Shown here: positions 20,564-29,899 of the stretch, piece after piece | How the letters are laid out: the number at the start of each line of letters is the position of its first letter | How positions within the stretch are numbered: position 1 is the stretch's first letter | Assembly (NCBI GenBank): GCA_947455865.1 | Contig: CANGQZ010000002.1 | Location: 1-54,286 of the forward strand | DNA: 54,286 bases | Direction: 5' to 3' | Origin: Sphingomonadaceae bacterium | GTDB taxonomy: Bacteria; Pseudomonadota; Alphaproteobacteria; Sphingomonadales; Sphingomonadaceae | Position numbers and translations under genes: made by a program | The notes under the pieces: generated by a model | The model's database searches: none | Told to the model about the DNA's origin: nothing | The model's input: only the letters and a program-made list of their open reading frames with translations

Positions 20564-21750
20564 CAGCCGACCGGATGCTGCGTCATTTCAAGGTGCAGCA
20601 TCGTGCCCGTATAGGGATGCGCGCGCGCCACATCCTCGTTCAGCTCCACGCCAAGCCCGGGCGCGGTCGGCGGCACCACATAACCGCTGTCGAACTGGAT
20701 CGGCGTTTTCAGGATCGCACTGTGGAAGCCCCCCCAGTCCTCGATGCTTTCAAGGATCAGGAAATTGGGCGAGCAGGTTGCCAGCTGGATGTTTGCTGCG
20801 CCCACCACCGGCCCGCAATAGAGATGCGGCGCGATCTGCAGGTGGCGCGTTTCGGCCATGCCGGCGATCTTCTTGGCTTCCAGCAGCCCGCCGACGCGGC
20901 CCAGATTCATCTGCAGGATGGCAGCAGCACCGCTCTCGATCATGCGGGCGAAATCGTATTTGGTGGCCAGCCGCTCGCCGGCGGCGACCGGAATGGTGGT
21001 CGCCCGCGCCACTTTGGCCATTTCCTCCGGCGCATCGGGCGGCACCGGCTCTTCCAGCCACAGCGGGTCGTAGGGCTCCAGCCGCCGCGCCAGCCGGATG
21101 GCGCCGGATGCGGTCATCTGCCCATGCGTGCCGAACAGCAGGTCGGCGCGCGTTCCCACCGCCTCGCGCAGCTGCCGGGCGAAGCGTTCGCACAAGTCCA
21201 GCGCTTCCAGTGACAACTGCCGCCCGTCGAACACCGAATAGGGCCCGGCCGGATCGAACTTCAGCCCGGTGAAGCCCATCGCGAGATATTCGGCGGCGCG
21301 CGTCGCGGCCAGATCGGGGTCGTGATAAACGTCGGTCTGATCACCTGGGCGCGGGTAGATGTAGGTATAGCAGCGCAGCCGCTCGTGCACCTGCCCGCCG
21401 AGCAGCTTGTAGACCGGCTGGCCGGCTGCCTTGCCGACAATGTCCCAGCACGCCATTTCCAGCGCGCTGAGGATGCCCATCAGCGACAGGTCGGGGTGCT
21501 GGGTGAACCCGCTGGAATAGACCCGGCGCCACAGCGTCTCGATATCGTGGGGATCGGTTCCTTCCGCATAACGGGCGAACACGCCCTCGATCATTTTCGC
21601 CACAAGGTGCGGCTCGAACGGCACGCAATAGGCCTCGCCGATGCCGCTGATCCCGTCGTCGGTCGTCAGTTTGGCAAACACGAAATAGCGTCCGCCGAAA
21701 TGCGGCGGCGGATTGCCAACCACGAACGTCTCTATGCTCGCCAGCTTCAT
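20563..21750 (-). CDS. Mandelate racemase/muconate lactonizing enzyme (enolase superfamily) protein
   Basis: VYKLLGGQVHERLRCYTYIYPRPGD; YDPLWLEEPVPPDAPEEMAKV; IPVAAGERLATKYDF; LQIAPHLYCGPVVGAANIQLA. Confidence 0.9.
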   Translation of the reverse strand: MKLASIETFVVGNPPPHFGGRYFVFAKLTTDDGISGIGEAYCVPFEPHLVAKMIEGVFARYAEGTDPHDIETLWRRVYSSGFTQHPDLSLMGILSALEMACWDIVGKAAGQPVYKLLGGQVHERLRCYTYIYPRPGDQTDVYHDPDLAATRAAEYLAMGFTGLKFDPAGPYSVFDGRQLSLEALDLCERFARQLREAVGTRADLLFGTHGQMTASGAIRLARRLEPYDPLWLEEPVPPDAPEEMAKVARATTIPVAAGERLATKYDFARMIESGAAAILQMNLGRVGGLLEAKKIAGMAETRHLQIAPHLYCGPVVGAANIQLATCSPNFLILESIEDWGGFHSAILKTPIQFDSGYVVPPTAPGLGVELNEDVARAHPYTGTMLHLEMTQHPVG

Positions 21751-23180
21751 GGCGCGCCAAAGCCGTTGACGATTTTTACCTCAAGGTAATCGAGCAGCCC
21801 ATAGAGGCCCCATTCGCGCCCGTTGCCCGATTGCTTGTAGCCGCCGAACGGCGAGCCGTAATCCTGCCCCGCGCCATTGATGTGGGCGCTGCCCGCGCGG
21901 ATCGCCCGCGCCACCCGCCGGGCCCGCGCCAGATCGCCGCTCTGGACATAACCGGCAAGGCCATAGGGCGTATCGTTGGCAATCGCGATCGCCTCGGCCT
22001 CGTCGGCAAACGGGATCATCACCAGCACCGGCCCGAACACTTCCTCGCGCGCGATGGTCATCTGGTTGGTCACATCGGCGAACACCGTCGGCTTGACGAA
22101 ATAGCCGCGCTCGAACCCCTCGGCGCGCCCGGGCCCGCCGGCCACCACCCGCGCGCCTTCGTCGATCCCGGCCTGGATCAGCCGCTGGATCTTGTCGTAA
22201 TGGCCCTTGGTCACCGCCGGCCCGATGTGCTTGCCTCGCTCACGCGGATCGCCGCAGTGGATCGCTTCAGCCGCTTCCTTCGCCAGCGCCACCGCCTGTT
22301 CATAGACGGAAGCTTCCACCAGCATGCGCGTCGGCGCGTTGCAGGATTGGCCGGCGTTTTCGAAACAGTGCCGCACCCCGCGCGCAATTGCGGCGGGCAG
22401 ATCGGCATCGGCAAACACCACATTGGCCGATTTGCCGCCCAGTTCCTGCGAGACGCGCTTGACCGAATCCGCGGCAGACTTCGCCACCTGAACGCCGGCG
22501 CGGGTTGATCCGGTGAAAGACACCATATCGACCAGCGGATGCGAGGTCAGCGCATCGCCGATCCCCGGGCCGGTGCCGTGGATCATGTTGAATACGCCGG
22601 TCGGGAAGCCGGCCTCATCCACGAATTCGGCAAACAGCTGGGCGGAAAGCGGCGCGATTTCGCTGGGCTTGAGCACCATGGTACAGCCGGCGATCAGCGC
22701 CGGCCCGACTTTGGCAGCCAGCTGGTTGACCGGCCAGTTCCACGGCGTGATCAGCGCGCAGACCCCCACCGGCTCGTGCACCAGCAGGGCACTTTCGCCC
22801 ATCGGCTTTTCCCATTCCATCGCCCGTGCGGCCACGATGGTTTCGCGCAAATGCCCCGGGCCACATTCGGCCTGCGCATCGTGCGAAAGATCATAAGGCG
22901 CGCCCATCTCGGTAGTGATCGCCGCCACCATTTCATCATAGCGCGCCTCGAACGCGGCGATCAGCTTCTCGACCAGCGCAATCCGCGCCTCAAGCGAGGT
23001 CGCTGCCCAGCCATCGAACGCCGCATGAGCCGCGCGGACCGCCAGATCGACATCGTCCGGCCCGCACAGCGCCACCTGCGCGCAGACTTCCTCCGTCGCC
23101 GGATTGATCGCCTCGAACAGCGCGGTCGAAGTGGCGGGCAACAACCATTGCCCGCCGATATAGGATTTCAGGGGCTGCAT
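21747..23180 (-). CDS. Aldehyde dehydrogenase family protein
   Basis: WNWPVNQLAAKVGPALIAGCTMVLKPSEIAPLSA; SQELGGKSANVVFADADLPAA; FENAGQSCNAPTRMLVE; ATGA overlap with the MR/MLE gene. Confidence 0.95.
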   Translation of the reverse strand: MQPLKSYIGGQWLLPATSTALFEAINPATEEVCAQVALCGPDDVDLAVRAAHAAFDGWAATSLEARIALVEKLIAAFEARYDEMVAAITTEMGAPYDLSHDAQAECGPGHLRETIVAARAMEWEKPMGESALLVHEPVGVCALITPWNWPVNQLAAKVGPALIAGCTMVLKPSEIAPLSAQLFAEFVDEAGFPTGVFNMIHGTGPGIGDALTSHPLVDMVSFTGSTRAGVQVAKSAADSVKRVSQELGGKSANVVFADADLPAAIARGVRHCFENAGQSCNAPTRMLVEASVYEQAVALAKEAAEAIHCGDPRERGKHIGPAVTKGHYDKIQRLIQAGIDEGARVVAGGPGRAEGFERGYFVKPTVFADVTNQMTIAREEVFGPVLVMIPFADEAEAIAIANDTPYGLAGYVQSGDLARARRVARAIRAGSAHINGAGQDYGSPFGGYKQSGNGREWGLYGLLDYLEVKIVNGFGAP

Positions 23181-23181
23181 T

Positions 23182-24495
23182 TCAGATATACCCGATCGCG
23201 CGCTTCTGGTCGGCCACGATGTACTTGGCGGTCATCCAGTAGTGCCATGCGGCCCAGAATCCGGTGGGCGCGAGGAACAGCTGCGCCAGCCGCAGCGAAT
23301 CCGCATCGGCCGGGTGCGGGCCGGCGAAGAAATCGCTCAGCGTGCCGACGAAGGCGGGGGCCACGATCAGGTTGAACACGTTGGCGATCAGCAGCGAAAT
23401 GGCGATGAACATCGCGCGCATCTTGGGCGGGCCAAGGTTCTGGCACATCGCGAACGCCGGGCCGAGGTAGAAGTAGATCGCCGGAATGAACAGCCAGAAC
23501 ATGATCTGCGCCACGAACAGATCGCGGGTGTAGAACGCGAAGAACGAAGGCACGGTCGCGATTGCGGTGAAGATCGCGAGGAACAGCGCCACCCGGCGCG
23601 GGTCAGTGAAATAGGGTTTGCCGATCACCCATGCCGTCAGCAGCGACGCACCGATCCCGGCCCACAGGTAGATATTGCCCAGCATCCCGCCGGAAACGCC
23701 TTCGTCCATGCCATAAGTGCGCTGCAGGAACAGCGGTGCGAACCACATCAGGCCCCAGCCCCACAGCGCCGAAACCCCGCTGCCCATCATCGCGTGGACG
23801 GCTGCCTTCTGCGACCACAGGAACTTCAGCGTCTGCGCCAATGTCGGTGCATCGGTATCCTCGCACTTGTCGAGGCACCCCCGCTCGGGCTCGCGGATGG
23901 TGAGATAAAGCACGATTGCCAGCAGCACGCCCGGCGCGCCCAGCACCAGAAAGGCCCAGCGCCAGCCGTGATGCGCCGAAACGGTGCCGGCAATGTCCGA
24001 ACCCAGCCACGCACCGATCGGCGCGCCCAGCGCGAAGATCGTGGTCGCCATCGCGCGGCGGCTGGCGGGGAAGTAGTCGGCCACGATCGCGTTGCACGCC
24101 GGGGTCCCGCCCGCCTCACCGATGCCGACGCCGATCCGCGCCAGCAGCAGTTCGATATAGCCGCGGGTAAAGCCGCAGAGCGTGGTCATGGCCGACCACA
24201 CGACAATGCACGCGCTCAGCAGCTTCACCCGGTTGACCCGGTCGGTCAGCCACGACAGCGGAATGCCCATCACGACATAAAACAGCGCCAGCGGAATGCC
24301 GAGCGAGGCCGCACCCTTGTCGGTCAGGTTGAATTCGTCGCTGATCGGCTTGAGCAGGGTGGAGAGCACATAGCGGTCGGCAATGCTGATGGTGTAAACC
24401 AGCATCACGATCACCAGCACATACCAGCGCTCCAGCGGCGTGCTGTTGGTGGCGGTGGGGCTGTCGGCCCCGGTCGATGCGCCTAATCCGGCCAT
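23182..24495 (-). CDS. MFS transporter (spinster-like)
   Basis: ERWYVLVIVMLVYTISIADRYVLSTLLKPISDEFNLTDKGAASLGIPLALFYVVMGIPLSWLTDRVNRVKLLS; multiple TM segments. Start trimmed from ORF start 24744. Confidence 0.9.
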   Translation of the reverse strand: MAGLGASTGADSPTATNSTPLERWYVLVIVMLVYTISIADRYVLSTLLKPISDEFNLTDKGAASLGIPLALFYVVMGIPLSWLTDRVNRVKLLSACIVVWSAMTTLCGFTRGYIELLLARIGVGIGEAGGTPACNAIVADYFPASRRAMATTIFALGAPIGAWLGSDIAGTVSAHHGWRWAFLVLGAPGVLLAIVLYLTIREPERGCLDKCEDTDAPTLAQTLKFLWSQKAAVHAMMGSGVSALWGWGLMWFAPLFLQRTYGMDEGVSGGMLGNIYLWAGIGASLLTAWVIGKPYFTDPRRVALFLAIFTAIATVPSFFAFYTRDLFVAQIMFWLFIPAIYFYLGPAFAMCQNLGPPKMRAMFIAISLLIANVFNLIVAPAFVGTLSDFFAGPHPADADSLRLAQLFLAPTGFWAAWHYWMTAKYIVADQKRAIGYI

Positions 24496-24511
24496 AAGCT
24501 CGATCCGTCCT

Positions 24512-26551
24512 TTATGATGCGAGCCCGGGGCCGAGCGCTGCACGCAGCGGATCGAGCCAAGGCGAGAAGTTTTCCCACTGGTCCACGCCGCTGGTGAAGA
24601 TCGGTTGGCGGACCTGTTCGGAACTGGCGGTGCGCACGGCGCGCCCGGTCTTGTGGAAATCGAGGCAGGCCTGCTCGAACGGCAGCCCGCAGAAATCGAG
24701 CACCCGCCGCACCTGCGTTTCCAGATCGGCGACGACCTCTTCATACTGCACGCGCAGGATCTTGCCCGGCAGCACCGCGTCCCAGTGGTCCATCAGGCCG
24801 ACATAGTCGTGATAATAGTGGCCGATTTCCTCGAGACCGTAAGTGAACTCCTGCCCTTCGGCGAACAGCTGCTTGAAACCGCTGAAGCAGCAGCCCATCG
24901 CCCCGCGCCGCGCGTCGATGATCCTGGCATTGGGCAGGATCAGGTGGATCAGCGCGATGTGCCGGAAATTGTTGGGCATCTTGTCGATGAAGAACGGCGT
25001 GCCGCGCTTGCGGTGGACCCGGGTGTCGCGGATGTAGTCTTCACCGAAGCGGGCGAGGTCTTCGCGTGACAGATCGGCGAGGTTTCCCGGATAATTCGGC
25101 GCATCGCCCACCCGGCGCTGGCCGTCGAGCCGATGCGACAGCGCGAGGATGTTCGGCAGCTCCAGCGTGCCCTCAACCTGGCTGTGCGAGGACAGGATCT
25201 GTTCGAGCAGGGTCGAGCCGGCGCGCGGCAGGCCGAGGATGAAGATCGGATCGGGCGCTTCGTGGCCGCTGCCCTTGAAACGGTCGAACAGCGCGGCACC
25301 GCAGTGCGTTTTCTGGCGATCCATCTCGGCGGTGATGCGCCGCCAGTCATAGCCCAGCTCGTCGCGCTTCAACCGGTTGCCGCGCTCGTAATAGTCGAAG
25401 CTTTCGGCATATTCGCCGCGATCCTCCAGCGCCTTGCCCAGTGCGAAGCACAAGTGATAGCGATCGGCGAGGCCGGTCGTCGAGCGTGCCTCGCAGTCGC
25501 GCATCTGCTCGATCTCGTGCGGCTCGAAGCGATAAGTCTTGAGGTTGGCGAGGCTCCAGTAAGCATCGCCGAAATCGGGGCGCACGCCATAGGCGCGGCG
25601 GTAGGCGGCGATGGCTTCGGCCTGCTGGCCGATGGTCTTCTTGGCGTGGCCGATGGAGAGGTGCAGCGTGGGGTTGCCGGGCATGGCCTCCGCCTGCCGC
25701 TGGTAAATCGCAATTGCCTCGTCAAACTCGCCGATGGCGAGGCTCTGGTTCGCGTAGAGCAGCTCGAACTGCGGCTTGTCGGGCGCCTTTCGTTGCAGGG
25801 CCTTGGCCTCTTCCAGCGCCTTTTCGTACTTCTGACGCTTGTGCAGCAAATTCACGTAATCGAAGTGAGCGTTGGTATTGTCCGGCTCGAGCACGATGGC
25901 GGATTCAAGCAGGAATTCGGCATCGTCATAGGAATTGAACTTGGTGCCGATCTCCGCCAGCAGGCGCATGGCTTCGGTGTGGTGGCCGTTTTGCTGCAGG
26001 AACGCGCGGCATTGCTGCTCCGCCTTGCGGATGCGGTTTTCCTGAATCAGGCTGACCACGGCCTGCAGGGCTTCGGGCAGGCTTTCCAAATAATCGCATT
26101 GCGCCTGCGCAATCTTGGCGGCTTCGGTCCGCCCCGCCGCCGTGTCGATCGCCACCAGCATTTTCCAGCTGGCGAGCAGCCCGACGTTGTGATCGACCGC
26201 GCTTTGATAGGCGGCCCGCGCCTGCTCGTGCTGCCCAAGGGCGCGCAGGCTATGGCCGCGTTCCTGATGCGCCCGGCCATAGCCGGGGGCGAGTTCGATC
26301 AGACGGTTGATGGTGGCGAGGGCATCGAGCGGGCGGCGCATATAGCGCTGGATGACCGCCAGCAGATAAAGCGCGTCCTGATCGTCGGCATTAAGCTGGA
26401 GGGCCTGCCGGGCAAGCGCTTCGCCTTCGGCCAACTGACCGCGCTGCAGTGCGCCGCGTGCCTGTTCGATCAGTCTGGCCGCATCCGTCGTTGCGGCAGG
26501 CGGGTTCTGCCGCATTGGAACTTGTGTCGCCATATGGCCAGTCTGGCTCAC
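24512..26551 (-). CDS. TPR-repeat sulfotransferase family protein
   Basis: N-terminal TPR repeats (ARLIEQARGALQRGQLAEGEALARQALQLNADDQDALYLLAVIQRYMRRPLDAL...); sulfotransferase P-loop-like FILGLPRAGSTLLEQILSSHSQVEGTLELPN. Confidence 0.9.
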   Translation of the reverse strand: MSQTGHMATQVPMRQNPPAATTDAARLIEQARGALQRGQLAEGEALARQALQLNADDQDALYLLAVIQRYMRRPLDALATINRLIELAPGYGRAHQERGHSLRALGQHEQARAAYQSAVDHNVGLLASWKMLVAIDTAAGRTEAAKIAQAQCDYLESLPEALQAVVSLIQENRIRKAEQQCRAFLQQNGHHTEAMRLLAEIGTKFNSYDDAEFLLESAIVLEPDNTNAHFDYVNLLHKRQKYEKALEEAKALQRKAPDKPQFELLYANQSLAIGEFDEAIAIYQRQAEAMPGNPTLHLSIGHAKKTIGQQAEAIAAYRRAYGVRPDFGDAYWSLANLKTYRFEPHEIEQMRDCEARSTTGLADRYHLCFALGKALEDRGEYAESFDYYERGNRLKRDELGYDWRRITAEMDRQKTHCGAALFDRFKGSGHEAPDPIFILGLPRAGSTLLEQILSSHSQVEGTLELPNILALSHRLDGQRRVGDAPNYPGNLADLSREDLARFGEDYIRDTRVHRKRGTPFFIDKMPNNFRHIALIHLILPNARIIDARRGAMGCCFSGFKQLFAEGQEFTYGLEEIGHYYHDYVGLMDHWDAVLPGKILRVQYEEVVADLETQVRRVLDFCGLPFEQACLDFHKTGRAVRTASSEQVRQPIFTSGVDQWENFSPWLDPLRAALGPGLAS

Positions 26552-26597
26552 CTTGCCGGTTTGTTCAAAGCCAATCTCTATCGCCGCAAAAATGCGA

Positions 26598-26625
26598 AGG
26601 GGCAGCGCGTTTCGGCGCTGCCCCT
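26598..26625 (-). terminator. Rho-independent-type terminator of the second TonB receptor gene
   Basis: Perfect 11-bp stem aggggcagcgc / gcgctgcccct directly after the minus-strand stop at 26634; a TTTTT run lies just beyond (minus strand ...TTCGCATTTTTGC). Confidence 0.7.
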
Positions 26626-26633
26626 CCTTGGGA

Positions 26634-29411
26634 TTACATCTTGTACGAGATGCGCATGCCGATCGTCCGCGGCCGCGAGGTCGTCACGCGCTTTTCACCG
26701 TCGTTAGCGCTGGTGAAGAGCTGCGGGCGCTCGTCGGTCAGGTTGTCGCCATAGATGGTGAGCGACCACATGTCCTTGCTGATCCCGATCGAAGCCTCGA
26801 ACGTGTCGTACGAAGGCTGGTTGAACTGGTTCTGCTGAATCTGAACCGGATCACCCGGGTGCACCGTCACGCCGTTGATCGTCGCGGTGCCACAATTCGT
26901 GTAGGGCGACGAGCAGTAATACAGGATGTTGGTGTTCACCAGATCGGAGGTAATCGTTCTGCCGACATGGTGCCAGCCGCCGGCGATGAACGGCTTAAGC
27001 CCGCTCGGCATCTCCCATTCATAGCGGAAGCGGATGTTGCCCTGGAATTTGGGGCTCAGCGCCAGCGGGGTTCCGGCCGGAGCAATCACGCCCTGCGCGC
27101 AGAGCGTCTGAGCAACCGCATTGCCGGAGCAGCCCGTGATCTTGGTATCGTTGTACGAGAACCCGGCACCGATGGTCAGGCCGCGAGTCGGCCGGGCCGT
27201 GATGTCGCCTTCGATCCCCTTGATCCGCGCGTTGGCCGCGTTGCTCACGAAGGTCTGGTTGGAGATGTTCTGGTCAAACGCGGCAATCTGGATGTCCTTC
27301 CAGTCGATGATGTAGGCTGCAAGGTTGATCTGCAACCGGTGATCGAACAGCCCGAGCTTGGCGCCGATCTCGTAGTTGTTCACCTTGTCGGGTTCGTAGA
27401 ACCGGTTGCGCTGACATGCGGCAGGGGAAAGACCACCGGATCCCGCCGCATCGTTGTTGCAGCCCTTGCGGTTGAAGCCGCCGGGGCGGAAGCCTTGCGA
27501 AAAAGTTGCATAAACCAGCGAGTTCGTATCGATCTTGTAGGTCAGGTTGGCCTTGAACAGCGTGCCCTTGAAGGTCTTGGGATTGATCCCGGCGAGGTTG
27601 ATTGCCAAGTCGGAGCTCTTGCCAAGAGAAGTGGGTGGATTGGCCTTGGGCGTATAATTGCATGTGGTCAGGCCAGTTGCCGGATCGGTGCTGACGGTCA
27701 GGCAGTCGGCGCGCACAGTGCCGGTGAAGCTGTTGCTCGATCCGCCCTCCATGCTGGCCTGTTCGTTGTAATAGCGCAGCCCGCCGGTGATAGTGAGCTT
27801 GTCGGGGATGATGTCAAACGAAGCTTCGCCAAACAGCGAGAACTGCCGGTCACGCCGCAGGATGGTGTTGACGAAGCCGGCACCCCCCAGCGGGCCGACG
27901 TTGAGAACATTGACCTTCGGATTGGGCGCCAGATCGTAGATAAAGCCCGCATCCGCCAGCGTATAATTCCACTGGGTAACGTCGTAGATTCGGTTCACGT
28001 CATAGAACGCACCCAACGTAGCGCGGATGCGCTCGCCCGCCGGCGTGGTGACGCGGAATTCCTGAGTCCAACGGCGGTTGCGGTCATTGACTTTGTAGCT
28101 GTTGTGCGGGGAATAGCAGGTCTGGCCCTGCGCCGCTGAGTTGGAGTAACCCTGATAGTACACGCCGCGGTCGCAGTTGTAGAACGGCATGAACAGGCCG
28201 ATGTTGGCATAGCGGGCATAGTCCGCCTGCTGCACCGAATGGTGATCCTGGTAGGACGATGTGTAGATCAGATCGAGGAAAGCCAGCCGCCCCTTCAAAA
28301 CCGCCGAGGACAGGCTGACCGTGTCGCGCAGCGAGTTCGGCCCAAACTGCTGGGACTTCAGGTCGCCCGCCGCAGGCGAATAGTCGAACACGCCGTCGGT
28401 CTTCAGTTCCTGATACAACGTCATCGCTTCGAGCGACCAGTCGTCGGTGATCTGGTAAAGCGCCGAGGCGCGACCGCCGGTGTAGGTCGCGTCGTTGTAG
28501 TTGTCTTCGATGAAGGCGTTGTTGTTGATCGACTTGCGCAGCGGCACCTTGAAACCGCCAGTGGTGCCGGTCGCGGTCGCGACGCAGTTTTCGACGCCAA
28601 CGCACGACTGGATCGCCTGATTGACCAGCAGAGGGTTGCTGGTAGGCAGTTGGCCGGGGCCGCCCGGATTCCACGGCATCTGGTAAGTGCCGGCAACGTT
28701 GTCGATATAGCCGCCCTGCTGATCGGCGTAGACCGCGACGCGGACGGCCAGCTTGTCCTTCACGATCGGCAGGTTGACGAAGGCGTCGACGCCGAAGCTG
28801 CCCTTGCCGCCCTTGGTCGTGGCCGCATTGCCCGTGAAACCGGCGTGGAATTCGGCCAGATCGGGGCTGTTGGTGATGTAACGGATCGCGCCGCCCATCG
28901 CGCTGGCGCCAAACAGGGTGCCCTGCGGCCCGGCCAGAACTTCGATGCGGTTGATGTCGGTCGCGTGGATGTCAAGGTTGCGGCCCGGCGTCGAGGCCGG
29001 AGCGTCGTTGACATAGAGCGCGACGTTCGGCTGCACGCCGGCCACGCCGAGGATCTGGGCGCCGGCGGTGTCGGTCGACAGGCCGCGAATGTAGATCGAC
29101 GAGATGCCGGGGCCGCGCGAGGCGGTGCGCACGTTGGGGAGATATTCGACCAGCTTTTCGAAGTTGGTGACGTTCAGCTTCTGCAGCGCGTCGCCGCTGA
29201 GTGCCTGAATGGCGACCGGGATCTTGTTGGCCGTTTCCTCACGCCGGGTGGCGGTCACGAGGATTTCGGTGATGCCCTGATCGGTGTTTTCGGTGGCAGT
29301 GGCCGAAGCAGGTGCCGCAGCGGGGGCTGACTGGGCCAGAGCCGGCGTTGCCCCGGCGCCCATCATCACGAGCACGGTGGCTGCGCAAGAAAGATTGAGA
29401 CTCGATTTCAT
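26634..29411 (-). CDS. TonB-dependent receptor
   Basis: MKSSLNLSCAATVLVMMGAGATPALAQ signal peptide; ITEILVTATRREETANKIPVAIQALSGDALQKLNVTNFEKLVEYLPNV plug; [29 protein letters not shown]-terminal TIGMRISYKM. Confidence 0.95.
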   Translation of the reverse strand: MKSSLNLSCAATVLVMMGAGATPALAQSAPAAAPASATATENTDQGITEILVTATRREETANKIPVAIQALSGDALQKLNVTNFEKLVEYLPNVRTASRGPGISSIYIRGLSTDTAGAQILGVAGVQPNVALYVNDAPASTPGRNLDIHATDINRIEVLAGPQGTLFGASAMGGAIRYITNSPDLAEFHAGFTGNAATTKGGKGSFGVDAFVNLPIVKDKLAVRVAVYADQQGGYIDNVAGTYQMPWNPGGPGQLPTSNPLLVNQAIQSCVGVENCVATATGTTGGFKVPLRKSINNNAFIEDNYNDATYTGGRASALYQITDDWSLEAMTLYQELKTDGVFDYSPAAGDLKSQQFGPNSLRDTVSLSSAVLKGRLAFLDLIYTSSYQDHHSVQQADYARYANIGLFMPFYNCDRGVYYQGYSNSAAQGQTCYSPHNSYKVNDRNRRWTQEFRVTTPAGERIRATLGAFYDVNRIYDVTQWNYTLADAGFIYDLAPNPKVNVLNVGPLGGAGFVNTILRRDRQFSLFGEASFDIIPDKLTITGGLRYYNEQASMEGGSSNSFTGTVRADCLTVSTDPATGLTTCNYTPKANPPTSLGKSSDLAINLAGINPKTFKGTLFKANLTYKIDTNSLVYATFSQGFRPGGFNRKGCNNDAAGSGGLSPAACQRNRFYEPDKVNNYEIGAKLGLFDHRLQINLAAYIIDWKDIQIAAFDQNISNQTFVSNAANARIKGIEGDITARPTRGLTIGAGFSYNDTKITGCSGNAVAQTLCAQGVIAPAGTPLALSPKFQGNIRFRYEWEMPSGLKPFIAGGWHHVGRTITSDLVNTNILYYCSSPYTNCGTATINGVTVHPGDPVQIQQNQFNQPSYDTFEASIGISKDMWSLTIYGDNLTDERPQLFTSANDGEKRVTTSRPRTIGMRISYKM

Positions 29412-29899
29412 TGGTATTCCCCCCTTGTTCGAACCCGCCACAATCCCAGCGGCGCTCGTTCGGTTGTGCGTGAAACCCTCTTTCAAACCTGGCGGCGATC
29501 CCCGGCTCGCGAATTACGATGCCTGATTGTGTCCAGCTCGCTGATTTCGTCCCCGTTCCGGACCTCCGCCGATCCTCCACGGCGAACCTTATGTGAAAGC
29601 TTTGGCTAATGCCACACCCTGACGGTCATTGCGGTGTAATGCCGCTCAAGCGCGGCAAACGAGTCACACTTTGCGATCTCGCGTTGCCTCGGTCTGCCGC
29701 AAAATGGCGGATTCAAGCCAGTTTTGTCCGCCGCGGGTGCGATTGGCAAAACCGGCAAATCGCGGCCAGACGCATGATCTGCGGCCGCTCGGCCCGGTAT
29801 TTGTGAATTTGAAATGAGATCATGCAGAAATCCGATTGGATGCCTCCCGGCTGATCGTCCACCCCGCGATGAGGCACAAGGATCGCTTGGAACACCGTC

